Assembly: GCA_016708585.1 (NCBI GenBank)
Contig: JADJFK010000022.1
Location: forward strand, 1 to 64,000
Reading direction: 5' to 3'
Length of the DNA: 64,000 nucleotides
Source: Sulfuritalea sp.
Lineage (GTDB): Bacteria > Pseudomonadota > Gammaproteobacteria > Burkholderiales > Rhodocyclaceae
Below are positions 1-7,344 of the stretch, in pieces (within the stretch, counting starts at the first letter, position 1; every line of letters begins with the position of its first letter). Position numbers and translations under genes: made by a program. A model generated the notes under the pieces. The model had not been told where the DNA came from. It was given only the letters and a program-made list of their open reading frames with translations, and searched no databases.

Positions 1-7
1 GAAAGCC

Positions 8-1021
8 ATGATGATCCTCCTCACGGGCGGCGCCGGCTACATCGGACTGCATACGGCGGCGGTGCTGGTCGAAGCCGGCCACGAAGTCGTGCTGTTCGAC
101 AACTTCAGCAACAGCAAGCCGGCCGGCCTGAAGCGGCTGGAGGCCATCACCGGCCGTGCCGTACCCTGCGTCGAAGGCGATGTGCGCTCGCGGCAGGACC
201 TGGACGGCCTGTTCGACCAGTACCCGATCGGCGCCGTGGTGCATTTCGCCGGGCTCAAGGCGGTCGGCGAATCGCAGGCGCAACCCTTGCGCTACTACGA
301 CAACAACGTGGGCGGAAGCCTGGCCCTGCTTGCCGCCATGCAGCGCGCGGAGGTCAGGCGCATCGTCTTCAGTTCCTCGGCAACGATCTACGGCAATGCC
401 GATTCCAATCCGATTCCCGAAACCGCCCCGCTGCGCCCGGCCAATGTCTATGGCCGCAGCAAGCTGATGGTCGAGGACATCCTGCGCGACCTGCACGCCG
501 CCGCGCCGGGCTGGTCGATCGCCCTGCTGCGCTACTTCAATCCGGTGGGCGCGCATCCGGGCGGGCTGATCGGCGAAGACCCGAATGGCATTCCCAGCAA
601 CCTGATGCCCTTCGTCACGCAAGTGGCCGTCGGCCGCCGGCCGGAACTGCAAGTGTTCGGCGGCGACTATCCGACGCCCGACGGCACCGGGGTGCGCGAC
701 TACATCCATGTCATGGACCTGGCGGAAGGCCACCGGGCGGCGCTGGATTGGGCGCTGCGCGATCCGCGCGAACTGCTCACGGCCAATCTTGGTACCGGGC
801 GGGGCTGCAGCGTACTGGAGCTGGTACGCGCCTTCGAACAGGTTAGCGGAAAGGCGATTCCCCATCGCATCGTGGCGCGCCGGGCGGGCGACGTGGCGGC
901 CTGCTGGAGCGACCCCTCGCTGGCCAGGGAGCGCCTCGGCTGGACCACAAAGCGCAGCCTCGAAGACATGTGCCGCGATGCCTGGAACTGGCAGCGCAAC
1001 AACCCCCAGGGTTTCGCCTGA
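8..1021 (+). CDS. galE: UDP-glucose 4-epimerase
   Basis: Interconverts UDP-glucose and UDP-galactose in the cytoplasm, feeding exopolysaccharide, LPS or galactose metabolism. The 337-residue length is normal for the family. Visible features are the NAD-binding GGAGYIG at residues 7-13, the SSS motif at 122-124, and the catalytic YxxxK at Tyr148-Lys152 (YGRSK), followed by the RYFNPVGAHP substrate loop. The start ATG lies only 7 bases into the window, so its upstream context is not visible; a second ATG follows immediately. The last ~90 bases of the gene are repeated exactly at 1915-2004, beyond the nucleotidyltransferase/HEPN pair, so this copy's 3' end may have been re-supplied by an insertion or duplication. 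Downstream hairpins (1044-1067) could end the transcript. The call itself is secure. Confidence 0.97.
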   Translation: MMILLTGGAGYIGLHTAAVLVEAGHEVVLFDNFSNSKPAGLKRLEAITGRAVPCVEGDVRSRQDLDGLFDQYPIGAVVHFAGLKAVGESQAQPLRYYDNNVGGSLALLAAMQRAEVRRIVFSSSATIYGNADSNPIPETAPLRPANVYGRSKLMVEDILRDLHAAAPGWSIALLRYFNPVGAHPGGLIGEDPNGIPSNLMPFVTQVAVGRRPELQVFGGDYPTPDGTGVRDYIHVMDLAEGHRAALDWALRDPRELLTANLGTGRGCSVLELVRAFEQVSGKAIPHRIVARRAGDVAACWSDPSLARERLGWTTKRSLEDMCRDAWNWQRNNPQGFA

Positions 1022-1036
1022 CGGCCCGGCGCCGTG
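932..1036 (+). repeat. 105-bp direct repeat, left copy (galE 3' end)
   Basis: This stretch is identical base for base to 1915-2019 (constant offset 983). It covers the last ~30 codons of galE, the stop codon and 15 bases beyond. The flanking bases differ on both sides (g931 against t1914, c1037 against t2020), so the boundaries are sharp. Together the two copies bracket an 878-bp segment holding the nucleotidyltransferase/HEPN pair. Confidence 0.95.
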
Positions 1037-1043
1037 CTTTCCA

Positions 1044-1067
1044 CGGCTGGCTTTGCACAGCCAGCCG
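1044..1067. terminator. Hairpin downstream of galE
   Basis: A perfect 9-bp stem (CGGCTGGCT paired with AGCCAGCCG) with a 6-base loop lies 23 bases after the galE stop. There is no clear U-run, so terminator function is a guess. A small GGAGC/GCTCC hairpin at 1081-1093 and a GCCCCCG/CGGGGGC inverted repeat at 1099-1105/1132-1138 follow; the last sits just past the HEPN stop and could end that transcript on the minus strand. Confidence 0.4.
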
Positions 1068-1139
1068 GCTACGCGGGCAGGGAGCGGTGCTCCGCGAAGC
1101 CCCCGCTACGCCCGGCCGAGTTTTAGCCTGTCGGGGGCG

Positions 1140-1529
1140 TCACGCCTTGGCGCTACCCAGCACGAGCTCGCGGACCGCAACGACGAACCGGTGAGCCTCC
1201 GCCACGGCCCACGTCGCACTATCGAGGTTGATTGGTTCGCCCTTGTAGTCGGCCGCTACGCGCATGTCCTCGGTAGCGTTGATTGCCTTTCCCAATTCGA
1301 CGGAGATGTGGCCTGGTTTCACCAGGTGCTGGCTGAAAGCAGAGATGAGTCCGCCGTGCGTCTTGATTTCAACGAAATCCGGTGCGATTTGCAACAGCGC
1401 GGCGCGGGCCGAATCGAACATGGCGTAATACGCGCGATTGCATGCACCTTCTGGATCGCCCGCGCTCAAGAGCAAATCGGCCGACTCCAATGCCCGCTCG
1501 GCCTTGGCCAATAGTCCCTCGGGTTTCAC
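1140..1529 (-). CDS. HEPN domain protein (putative toxin of an MNT/HEPN pair)
   Basis: Small alpha-helical HEPN-family protein of 129 residues. The motif NRAYYAMFDSARAALL near residue 40 is the hallmark of the family (an AYYAMF helix followed by a second amphipathic helix). HEPN proteins encoded directly after a minimal nucleotidyltransferase usually form toxin-antitoxin or abortive-infection pairs in which HEPN is the RNase or its relative. I do not see a clean RxxxxH RNase motif, so toxin activity is inferred from the pairing only. I chose the GTG start at 1529 because it overlaps the stop of the upstream partner gene (GTGA). An in-frame ATG at 1598 would extend the protein by 23 residues into the partner gene and adds no family-like sequence. 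Confidence 0.85.
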   Translation of the reverse strand: MKPEGLLAKAERALESADLLLSAGDPEGACNRAYYAMFDSARAALLQIAPDFVEIKTHGGLISAFSQHLVKPGHISVELGKAINATEDMRVAADYKGEPINLDSATWAVAEAHRFVVAVRELVLGSAKA

Positions 1530-1864
1530 AGGGCGATCCCCTCCCGCCTGATATTGCGCAGCAGGTAGGGGTTGGAATAGCGATCCGGATGATCCCATTC
1601 CTCTTGCCAGATGGGTAATGCCTGTATACGAATATCGGTGTCTAGCAGAACATCGTAGGCAATGTCGGAAAGCGCTCGCTGGGTATCGAAGAACTCCCCG
1701 GCTTCGCCGGCAAGCAGCACCGCAATATCCGCGTCGCTGTCGCTGCGGAAGTCTCCACGTGCCCGGCTGCCGAACAGAATCGCCCCCGTCACGTCATACC
1801 GGCGAGTGACGCGATGGAGAAAGGCGCGAGCCGCACGTTCGGTGGCGGGTTCGATGGCGGTCAT
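1526..1864 (-). CDS. Minimal nucleotidyltransferase (MNT), putative antitoxin
   Basis: A 112-residue DNA polymerase beta-like nucleotidyltransferase. The signature GSRARGD at residues 32-38 is followed by SDSDADIAV (41-49), giving the paired acidic metal ligands. Such minimal transferases act as partners of HEPN toxins, in characterised cases by AMPylating the toxin. I chose the ATG at 1864 because everything upstream in the same frame is antisense galE-repeat sequence with no domain similarity. The stop overlaps the HEPN GTG start by 4 bases, so the two are translationally coupled. The leader region 1865-1914 is AT-rich compared with the surrounding chromosome, which fits an imported cassette. 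Confidence 0.87.
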   Translation of the reverse strand: MTAIEPATERAARAFLHRVTRRYDVTGAILFGSRARGDFRSDSDADIAVLLAGEAGEFFDTQRALSDIAYDVLLDTDIRIQALPIWQEEWDHPDRYSNPYLLRNIRREGIAL

Positions 1865-1914
1865 GGATACGATGATAAAGGAAAGTGCCAGCCAATTGAG
1901 TTGAAGAGTAGTTT

Positions 1915-2019
1915 CGCCTCGGCTGGACCACAAAGCGCAGCCTCGAAGACATGTGCCGCGATGCCTGGAACTGGCAGCGCAACAACCCCCAGGGTTTCGC
2001 CTGACGGCCCGGCGCCGTG
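1915..2019 (+). repeat. 105-bp direct repeat, right copy (galE 3' fragment)
   Basis: Exact duplicate of 932-1036. It contains the final galE codons and stop without the rest of the gene, so it is a non-functional fragment. It runs straight into a copy of the 23-bp dispersed motif (2014-2036), whereas the left copy leaves only the first six bases of that motif. The right junction therefore probably represents the ancestral sequence behind galE. Confidence 0.95.
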
Positions 2020-2036
2020 TCGTCGGCGCCGACTTT
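2014..2036 (+). repeat. 23-bp dispersed motif, copy 1
   Basis: Begins GCCGTGTCG and ends TCGGCGCCGACTTT. It is intergenic, between the galE fragment and the convergent pseudopilin gene, and ends 7 bases before the pseudopilin stop codon. It contains the 12-base palindrome GTCGGCGCCGAC. Confidence 0.7.
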
Positions 2037-2042
2037 ATGCCG

Positions 2043-2837
2043 TCAGGGCAGCCTGCCGGCGGCAACCATGCGGTTGAACAGCGCGCTTTTCGACAACCAC
2101 AACATCTGGTCGTCGAATGCGGGGCCTTGCGGTGCGTTGACGAAGGCGGGATCGGCGGCAACCACGGCTGCGGGAAGGCTTGAATTATGTTTCTCGTGGT
2201 CGCCCGCACCCTCCACTCCGGCGTTCTTGCCGAGCGAATAGATGACGGCGACGGCGTCGGCGGCCAGTGTGGTATCTGTCGGCGTCGTGTCGCAGGCCGC
2301 CGTCGCCGTGCCTTCGCTGGCCATGTCGGTCCCGGTGTTGCAGACCTTCAGGTCACCCGCCGCGACGGCAGCCAGCGTCGTCATCCCGATGCTCTTCATC
2401 TGGTTCTGGGTGGTAAAGGCATTGGCGTTGGCCGTACTTACCGCATAGCGCACCCGATGGGCCGCTTCCCCGCCCCAGCCGTCGAGGCGATAGCCCTGGG
2501 CGTCGACCGGTGACAGGCCCAGGGTGGCCGCCGGCAGGAATCCGTCATAGGGATTGGTGCACGCCCCTCCACCAGCGGGGCTCTCGACGCCATTGCTTGC
2601 CGCCGACGCCGGGCACGGCAGCCGGTCGTTGGCCATGGCAAAGCCGAGCAGTGCGTCGCGCGATTCGATCAGGATCTTCTGGGTATCGCCAAAGTTGCGA
2701 ATATCCTGCTGCCCCGCCAGCGGCAGCAACATTCCCCCCAGCAGCAGGCCGACGACGAACAGCACGATTGCGAGTTCGATCAGGGTGAAGCCGCGGGCGG
2801 CGGGAATCGGTACAGGCGATGCTGTGGAGGTTTGCAT
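2043..2837 (-). CDS. Type IV / type II pseudopilin (prepilin N-terminus)
   Basis: A 264-residue protein with a class III signal: PAARGFTLIELAIVLFVVG, with cleavage expected between Gly16 and Phe17 and the conserved Glu5 of the mature protein (Glu21). A ~20-residue hydrophobic helix follows. The body is poorly conserved by eye, with Cys pairs near 96 and 108 and near 185-203 that may form disulfides. It is the last gene of the MSHA-like pilus locus, downstream of the giant lectin-like protein. It is probably a minor pilin or pseudopilin rather than the major subunit, which is usually shorter. I chose the ATG at 2837 because it gives a 15-residue basic leader; an upstream ATG at 2948 would add a leader with no prepilin character. 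Confidence 0.82.
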   Translation of the reverse strand: MQTSTASPVPIPAARGFTLIELAIVLFVVGLLLGGMLLPLAGQQDIRNFGDTQKILIESRDALLGFAMANDRLPCPASAASNGVESPAGGGACTNPYDGFLPAATLGLSPVDAQGYRLDGWGGEAAHRVRYAVSTANANAFTTQNQMKSIGMTTLAAVAAGDLKVCNTGTDMASEGTATAACDTTPTDTTLAADAVAVIYSLGKNAGVEGAGDHEKHNSSLPAAVVAADPAFVNAPQGPAFDDQMLWLSKSALFNRMVAAGRLP

Positions 2838-2917
2838 TCGGTTTCGGGCCGGGGCTGATTCGTGCAGCGTAGCATCGAATTCTAAGCCCGGCATGCCTCC
2901 GTGGCCCTGTCCCGGAA

Positions 2918-2940
2918 AAAGTCGGCGCTGGCGGAACGGC
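2918..2940 (-). repeat. 23-bp dispersed motif, copy 2
   Basis: On the minus strand it reads GCCGTTCCGCC then AGCGCCGACTTT, followed by more T. It is intergenic, between the giant pilus gene (stop at 2945) and the pseudopilin start. Confidence 0.65.
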
Positions 2941-2944
2941 GGGT

Positions 2945-5900
2945 TCATGGCAGCCAGGTGGTGAAGAAGTCACTGATGCTGATGATCTGGCTCGCTGTGC
3001 TCTGGCTGCCGGTGAAGCCCTGCCGCGTGGTGCGCAAGGCCGCCGCGTAGCAGACATTGTCGATGCCGCAGAACTGGTTGCCGGAGCAACTCGCGCCGCT
3101 GGCGCAGGACGTGCTGCCGCGGATGTCATAGATCTTCTTGCTGTCGTAGAGCTTGGGCTGCTGTCCGGTATAGCAATAACGGAGTCCGTCGGTCTCGACG
3201 CCGCCGCAATATTGATCGACCGGGTTTGCTGGCGGGGCATGGCGCGCTCGGTGCGCAGGTTGCATGCCGGACCACCGGGTCGAGCTGGGTCATCGAGCGG
3301 GTGGTGGTCTTCATGTTGGCGATCTGGTTGACATTGCTGGTTTCCTTCCAGACTTGGGTGGTGACGGTCGCGAAATAGACGTCGTTGGACGGAAAAGAAA
3401 GCTGGCTGATGGCGATGTTGCTGGTGCCCGGTGTCGCATCACCGCTCAGTCGCCAGTAACTGCCGGCGCCACTGGTGGCGAACCAGGTCGCGCCGTCCTT
3501 GAGGCCGGCCGCGGTATTCTCCGGCACGGCACGGATCCAGGCGCCGGCATTGGCCGAATACACGCCATTTTCCTTGGCGTCGGTTTGGCCCGTGAGGAGC
3601 ACGCGATTACCCGCGGCCAGCACTACACCATCGACGGTTTGCAGCCCGCTCAGGACCAGGTTGGCGGTGGCGACGGCCTTGACCGCCTGGCGAAAGAGCG
3701 CGATGACGATGTCGCTGCTGCCGACGACGGGAGCTTCGACGTTCTGCAGCCGCCACAGGCTGCCGCGATGGGCGGTGCCTTCCTTGATGAACCAGGATGT
3801 GCCGGGGGGCAGGTCGGCTGCTTCGTCGGCATTGGCGGTACGTGCCCAGGCGCCGGCGGCGGCGGCATAAACGCCGTTGTTGCGGGCCAGCGTCTGTCCC
3901 GCCACCAGTACCGTATCGCCGGCCTGAAGCGCAATCGAATCTATGGTTTGCAACCCGGACAGGGCGGCGAGGTTGCCGGTGGTGACTACCCGGGCAAGGC
4001 GGCTGTTGTCGTCGCGGCCCGAATAGACGCGCGCCACTTCGACGCGGATGTGTATCTCCTGGTTGGTCGGCACCGAGCTCAGGCTTGGGTCGAGCTTGTC
4101 CACGGCACGGGGGGGATAGGCCGGCGGGGAAGGCGGCGTGGCCGGTGCCGCTTCGTTGCGTGGCGGCGGCCGCGTGGCGGGAAGAGCGTCGGAACTGGCC
4201 ATGCACGTTGTCATCTTCCTCTGGTTTGAGGTTGCAGATCCCCGGCGTCAAGCCGGGGGAGAGGCGACAGGCAGAACATCGGTGAGGGGCAGGTGTTGCT
4301 GGTGCCGTCGCTGGTGCGGAAAATGCCGTTTCGCCGCCCCAATACACGATGCCCATATGCCCGCCGGCGTAGTTGGGGTCAGCGCGGCCGTTGTTCAAAT
4401 AACTGGTCGATAGGGGGAGGGAAAGGTGTCCGCCCGGATCGAAACCAACAGGGTCCGAAAAAGCGAGGTTGCTCCGGTAGTTGCGCCGGGTGTCAAATTC
4501 AATCCCCAGCTTGGGGTAGAGGATGGGCGAATTCGCCCCGCCGTTGTTGCCCGAATAGCCTAGATGCTGCTCGCCGGCGCCGCAGACGCTGGCACTGTTA
4601 CGGTCGCCGTCTACGGAGGCAAAGACGAAGCCGTCGCCGGGGTCCAGGATATTGAACTTGAAATAGCTGCGAAAGCCGCTTCCGGTGGCACGTGTTTCGG
4701 GGATCCAGGCGCAGCCGAACAGGCTGCTGGCGCCATAGCTCTGGTCGGATTCGACGTTGACGCGCCCGAGGGTCAGGGTGCGGGTTGCCGGGTCGTATTG
4801 CGACAATTCCGCACCCGGGGGCAGGGCCGATGGTGCCGCGACCATGCTCGCGGTGGCGGGGATGCAGCGCACGATGTCCTGGTGCGCGGGATGGCCGGCC
4901 GAAACCTGCGCGAACAGGCTTGGGCCGACAAAGGTGGTGCCGGCGCCGGTGAAACTGGTCAGGTTCGTCGGGTCTTCGAGGTAATTGGCTGGACTGGCCT
5001 TCTCGGGCGTGGTGCTGCGCGACTGGCCGCTGCCGCGCTGGCTGGCGAACATCAGTGCGCCGGAACAGGATTGCGCGACCCCATCGACGGTCGCCGTGAC
5101 CGTGCCGGGAGCGGCGACGAAAACCATTTCCTTGTAGTTCGGATAATAGCCAAGCGGATCCATGCCCGTTCCATAGCAGGTGTTTGCGTCGGCGCCGGCG
5201 ATCTTTGCGTAGGGCGTGGCAAGGCTGCCCCCGGCGGCGATGATCTCGTCGCGCAGGCAGCCGACCATTCGATCCAGCATGGCATTGATGTCGGTGCGGA
5301 AGGCGCTCGACCCGCGCAGGGTGCGAAACAGCAACTCGCTGGTGACCGTGACGCCGGTATCGTTGGCCACGATCGCGCAGGGCGAGGGGTCGTTGGGCGG
5401 ACAATTGCTGACCCAGAGGGCGCCGTCGCTGCGCCGGTTGATGACGCTGTTGGCCGACAGGGCCTTGTCGTTCGGGGGGGAGGTGTCGCCGCTTGCGCCA
5501 TTGGTGCCAGAGAAGTAGTTGGTGACGCCGCCGAGGTTGGCGGCCACCGCCGGATCGAGATAATTGCTGGCGACGTAATTGCCGCCGCACTCGGCGACGT
5601 TGTCCGTTGCCGATGCGCTGCGATCCTGGCCGGCCAGCGGCGGGCCGGGCGAGAAAATGACCGCAATCGGGCGATCGTGGGCCGACGCAATGGCGCTGAC
5701 CATGGCGGCCGTGCCGTTGGCAACCCGGACATCCAGCTGGCTCAGGGTGTCCCAGTTCATCGCGCGGGTCGGATCGGGCAGGTTGCGCTGGTGGCTGCCG
5801 GAAACCGCGTACCAGAGGCATTCGCCATGGGCATCCCGCAGCGGCCCGGTGCCCAAGGTACGCCAGGGGAAGCGGCCGATGACCGTGACATTGATCCCGT

Positions 5901-6252
5901 TACCCAGGAAGTTGTAGGCTTCGCAGCCCTCTTTGAGGTAGCAGCCGCTATCGGTCAGCTGATTATTGTTGCGCGTGCTGCCGAGGTCCGGCAGCGGCAG
6001 ATAGCCATAGACCACCCCCGGGGTGCCGGTCTTCAGCTGCTCTTCGCGGTACCGCACGGCGTAACCGATCAGCGCCTCTTGCGCCTGAGTCAGGGCCTCC
6101 GCGGTCAGTTGCTGGCGGCGCGCCTGGATCATTTCGGGGGACAGGTTGCTGAGGTAGAAGTAGAGGCCGCCGACCACCAGCAGGGCCACCAGCGCGATCA
6201 TCACGAAACCCCGCTGGTTCCGTCCCAGCGACCGTTGTCGCCGCTTCATCAT
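2945..6252 (-). pseudogene. Giant lectin-like MSHA pilus protein, reading frame broken
   Basis: A protein of about 1,100 residues can be read if several frame changes are allowed: 6252 to ~4330, a short second-frame stretch to ~4255, back to the first frame to ~4210, a third frame to ~3235, then the second frame to the stop at 2945. The N-terminus (QRGFVMIALVALLVVGGLYF) is a degenerate prepilin-type membrane anchor. The region at ~4745-4330 contains DGFVFA...LGYSG...GIEFDT...HMGIVYWGG, resembling an L-type lectin/LamG sandwich. The region at ~3970-3420 holds two copies of a repeat (LSGLQT.D...L.AGD.VL..GQT...NGVY...GAW.R) known from phage tail proteins. The C-terminus is Cys-rich. Position and size resemble MshQ. 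Several breaks fall at short homopolymers (AAA, CCCCC), so sequencing indels are as likely as true decay. Confidence 0.72.
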
Positions 6253-6258
6253 GAGCCT

Positions 6259-6705
6259 TCAGCGTTTGGCGGCAGGCGCTGCGGGCGTCACGACCACCCC
6301 GCCGCCCAGCCGCGTATTCCGCTCGCCGGTGGCACGGTTGATTGCCTCGCCGACCTTGAGTTGGGTCGGCTCCTCCTCGCCGGGAGACAGCATGGCGCTG
6401 CCGGGCTTGCCCGGCGCGACGACAACATTGACGCCGGTGCGCGACGATTCGCTCTCGGTTTGCGCTTTCTGGTTGATCCATACCGTCGACGTGCCGCCGG
6501 ATCGGTAGACCACGCCATCCAGGCTCATGCTGCTGCCCTGCAGGGTCTGGGCTTCCTGGATATTGAATGCGCGCTGCCGTTCCAGCGCCGCACGCCGTTC
6601 GGGCGTGAAGAAGAGTCGGCCGAGTGGCGCGGCATCTGCGGCGTTGGCCGGTGCAACCACGGCGAGGACGAGCAGAACCGGCAGCAGGCGGATTGGCGAG
6701 CTCAT
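6259..6705 (-). CDS. Secreted MSHA biogenesis protein (MshK/PilP-like position)
   Basis: A 148-residue exported protein: an N-terminal signal (SSPIRLLPVLLVLAVVAPANA, cleavage likely after ANA) is followed by a small soluble domain with LDGVVYRSGGTSTVWINQ near residue 60, a beta-rich segment typical of PilP/MshK-type periplasmic proteins that contact the secretin. The ATG at 6705 overlaps the TGA of the preceding PilO-like gene (ATGA), which fixes the start. It sits between the PilO-like inner-membrane protein and the giant pilus protein. Family assignment rests on position plus the signal peptide and the short motif, so it is moderate only. Confidence 0.7.
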   Translation of the reverse strand: MSSPIRLLPVLLVLAVVAPANAADAAPLGRLFFTPERRAALERQRAFNIQEAQTLQGSSMSLDGVVYRSGGTSTVWINQKAQTESESSRTGVNVVVAPGKPGSAMLSPGEEEPTQLKVGEAINRATGERNTRLGGGVVVTPAAPAAKR

Positions 6706-7325
6706 TTGCCCTCCTTCAGGGTGACCCATTCGAGCGTGCAGTCAGCCTTGAGCAGGGCCTTGCTGCTGCGGTCGGCGGTGCTCGGTGCCAGGCGTTCGAT
6801 GGTGCAGGAGCGGACATGCACCAGCGCTTCCACCGTCGTGCGCAGATCGGAGCGGAGGTCGGCAATGAAGTCCAGCAGTTCGTCTTCATGCAGCAACTGG
6901 ATCTGCATCCGCATCTGGCTCGACATGAGTTCGAAGCCGCCCGCCGCTCCGCCCCCTGGGAGGATGCTGCCATTCAGGGGCCGCTGCGGGGCGAATTCGT
7001 AATCCAGCTTGAAGATGCGTCGCGCCGCCTTGATCCGGGCGATGGCCTCGATCCAGTTCAGGCGTCGCTCCGGTCCGATCAGGCCCCGCTCCTTGAGCAC
7101 CTGGAAACGGTTCAGCTTGTCGGTGAGCTCCTGTTGTTCGTCGCGGGCCCGCGCCAGCTTGGACTGAATGTCCTTGCGCGCGGCCGCAGCTTCCTGGAGC
7201 GCCCGGGCGCTGCTTTTTTTCATCTGTTCGACGGTCCACACCGCGCCGCCGCCGATCGCGCTCATGATGAGCAGGAAGGCAATGGCCCACTGCAGGCGTT
7301 TCAGGTCTTTGGTGTCCAGCGTCAT
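6702..7325 (-). CDS. Inner-membrane pilus assembly protein (MshJ/PilO-like)
   Basis: A 207-residue bitopic membrane protein: a short cytoplasmic start, one transmembrane helix (LQWAIAFLLIMSAIGGGAVW, about residues 11-30), a coiled-coil stretch (residues ~34-75, rich in Ala/Lys/Glu/Gln heptads) and a periplasmic alpha/beta domain. This architecture is that of PilO/MshJ/GspM. The upstream gene encodes the PilM/GspL-like protein and the downstream gene a MshK-like protein, matching the I-J-K order of MSHA operons. The stop overlaps the next start by 4 bases. Confidence 0.78.
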   Translation of the reverse strand: MTLDTKDLKRLQWAIAFLLIMSAIGGGAVWTVEQMKKSSARALQEAAAARKDIQSKLARARDEQQELTDKLNRFQVLKERGLIGPERRLNWIEAIARIKAARRIFKLDYEFAPQRPLNGSILPGGGAAGGFELMSSQMRMQIQLLHEDELLDFIADLRSDLRTTVEALVHVRSCTIERLAPSTADRSSKALLKADCTLEWVTLKEGK

Positions 7326-7344
7326 GGGTTTCGCGCCTCGTGCC

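Noticed and set aside
1099..1138. Integron attC-like site next to the HEPN gene
   Set aside because: There is an inverted repeat, but the RYYYAAC/GTTRRRY core pairs of attC are not present and no integrase is nearby.
3607..4250. C-terminal extension of the first pilus-protein frame (Arg-rich tail to 3607)
   Set aside because: Beyond ~4210 this frame is low-complexity Arg/Pro sequence; the adjacent frame carries the conserved repeats, so the extension is an out-of-frame artefact.
5180..5205. Further partial matches to the dispersed motif (also near 25587, 31231, 44336, 51379, 63594)
   Set aside because: They share only the GTCGGCGCCGGCG or GGCGCCGAC core, which is common in GC-rich coding DNA, and lack the GCCGT and ACTTT ends.
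4564..7002. 812-codon open frame on the plus strand across the pilus genes
   Set aside because: It is antisense to the giant pilus gene and its neighbours; composition is Gly/Arg/Asp-rich shadow sequence with no domain. The minus-strand genes have signal peptides and family motifs.
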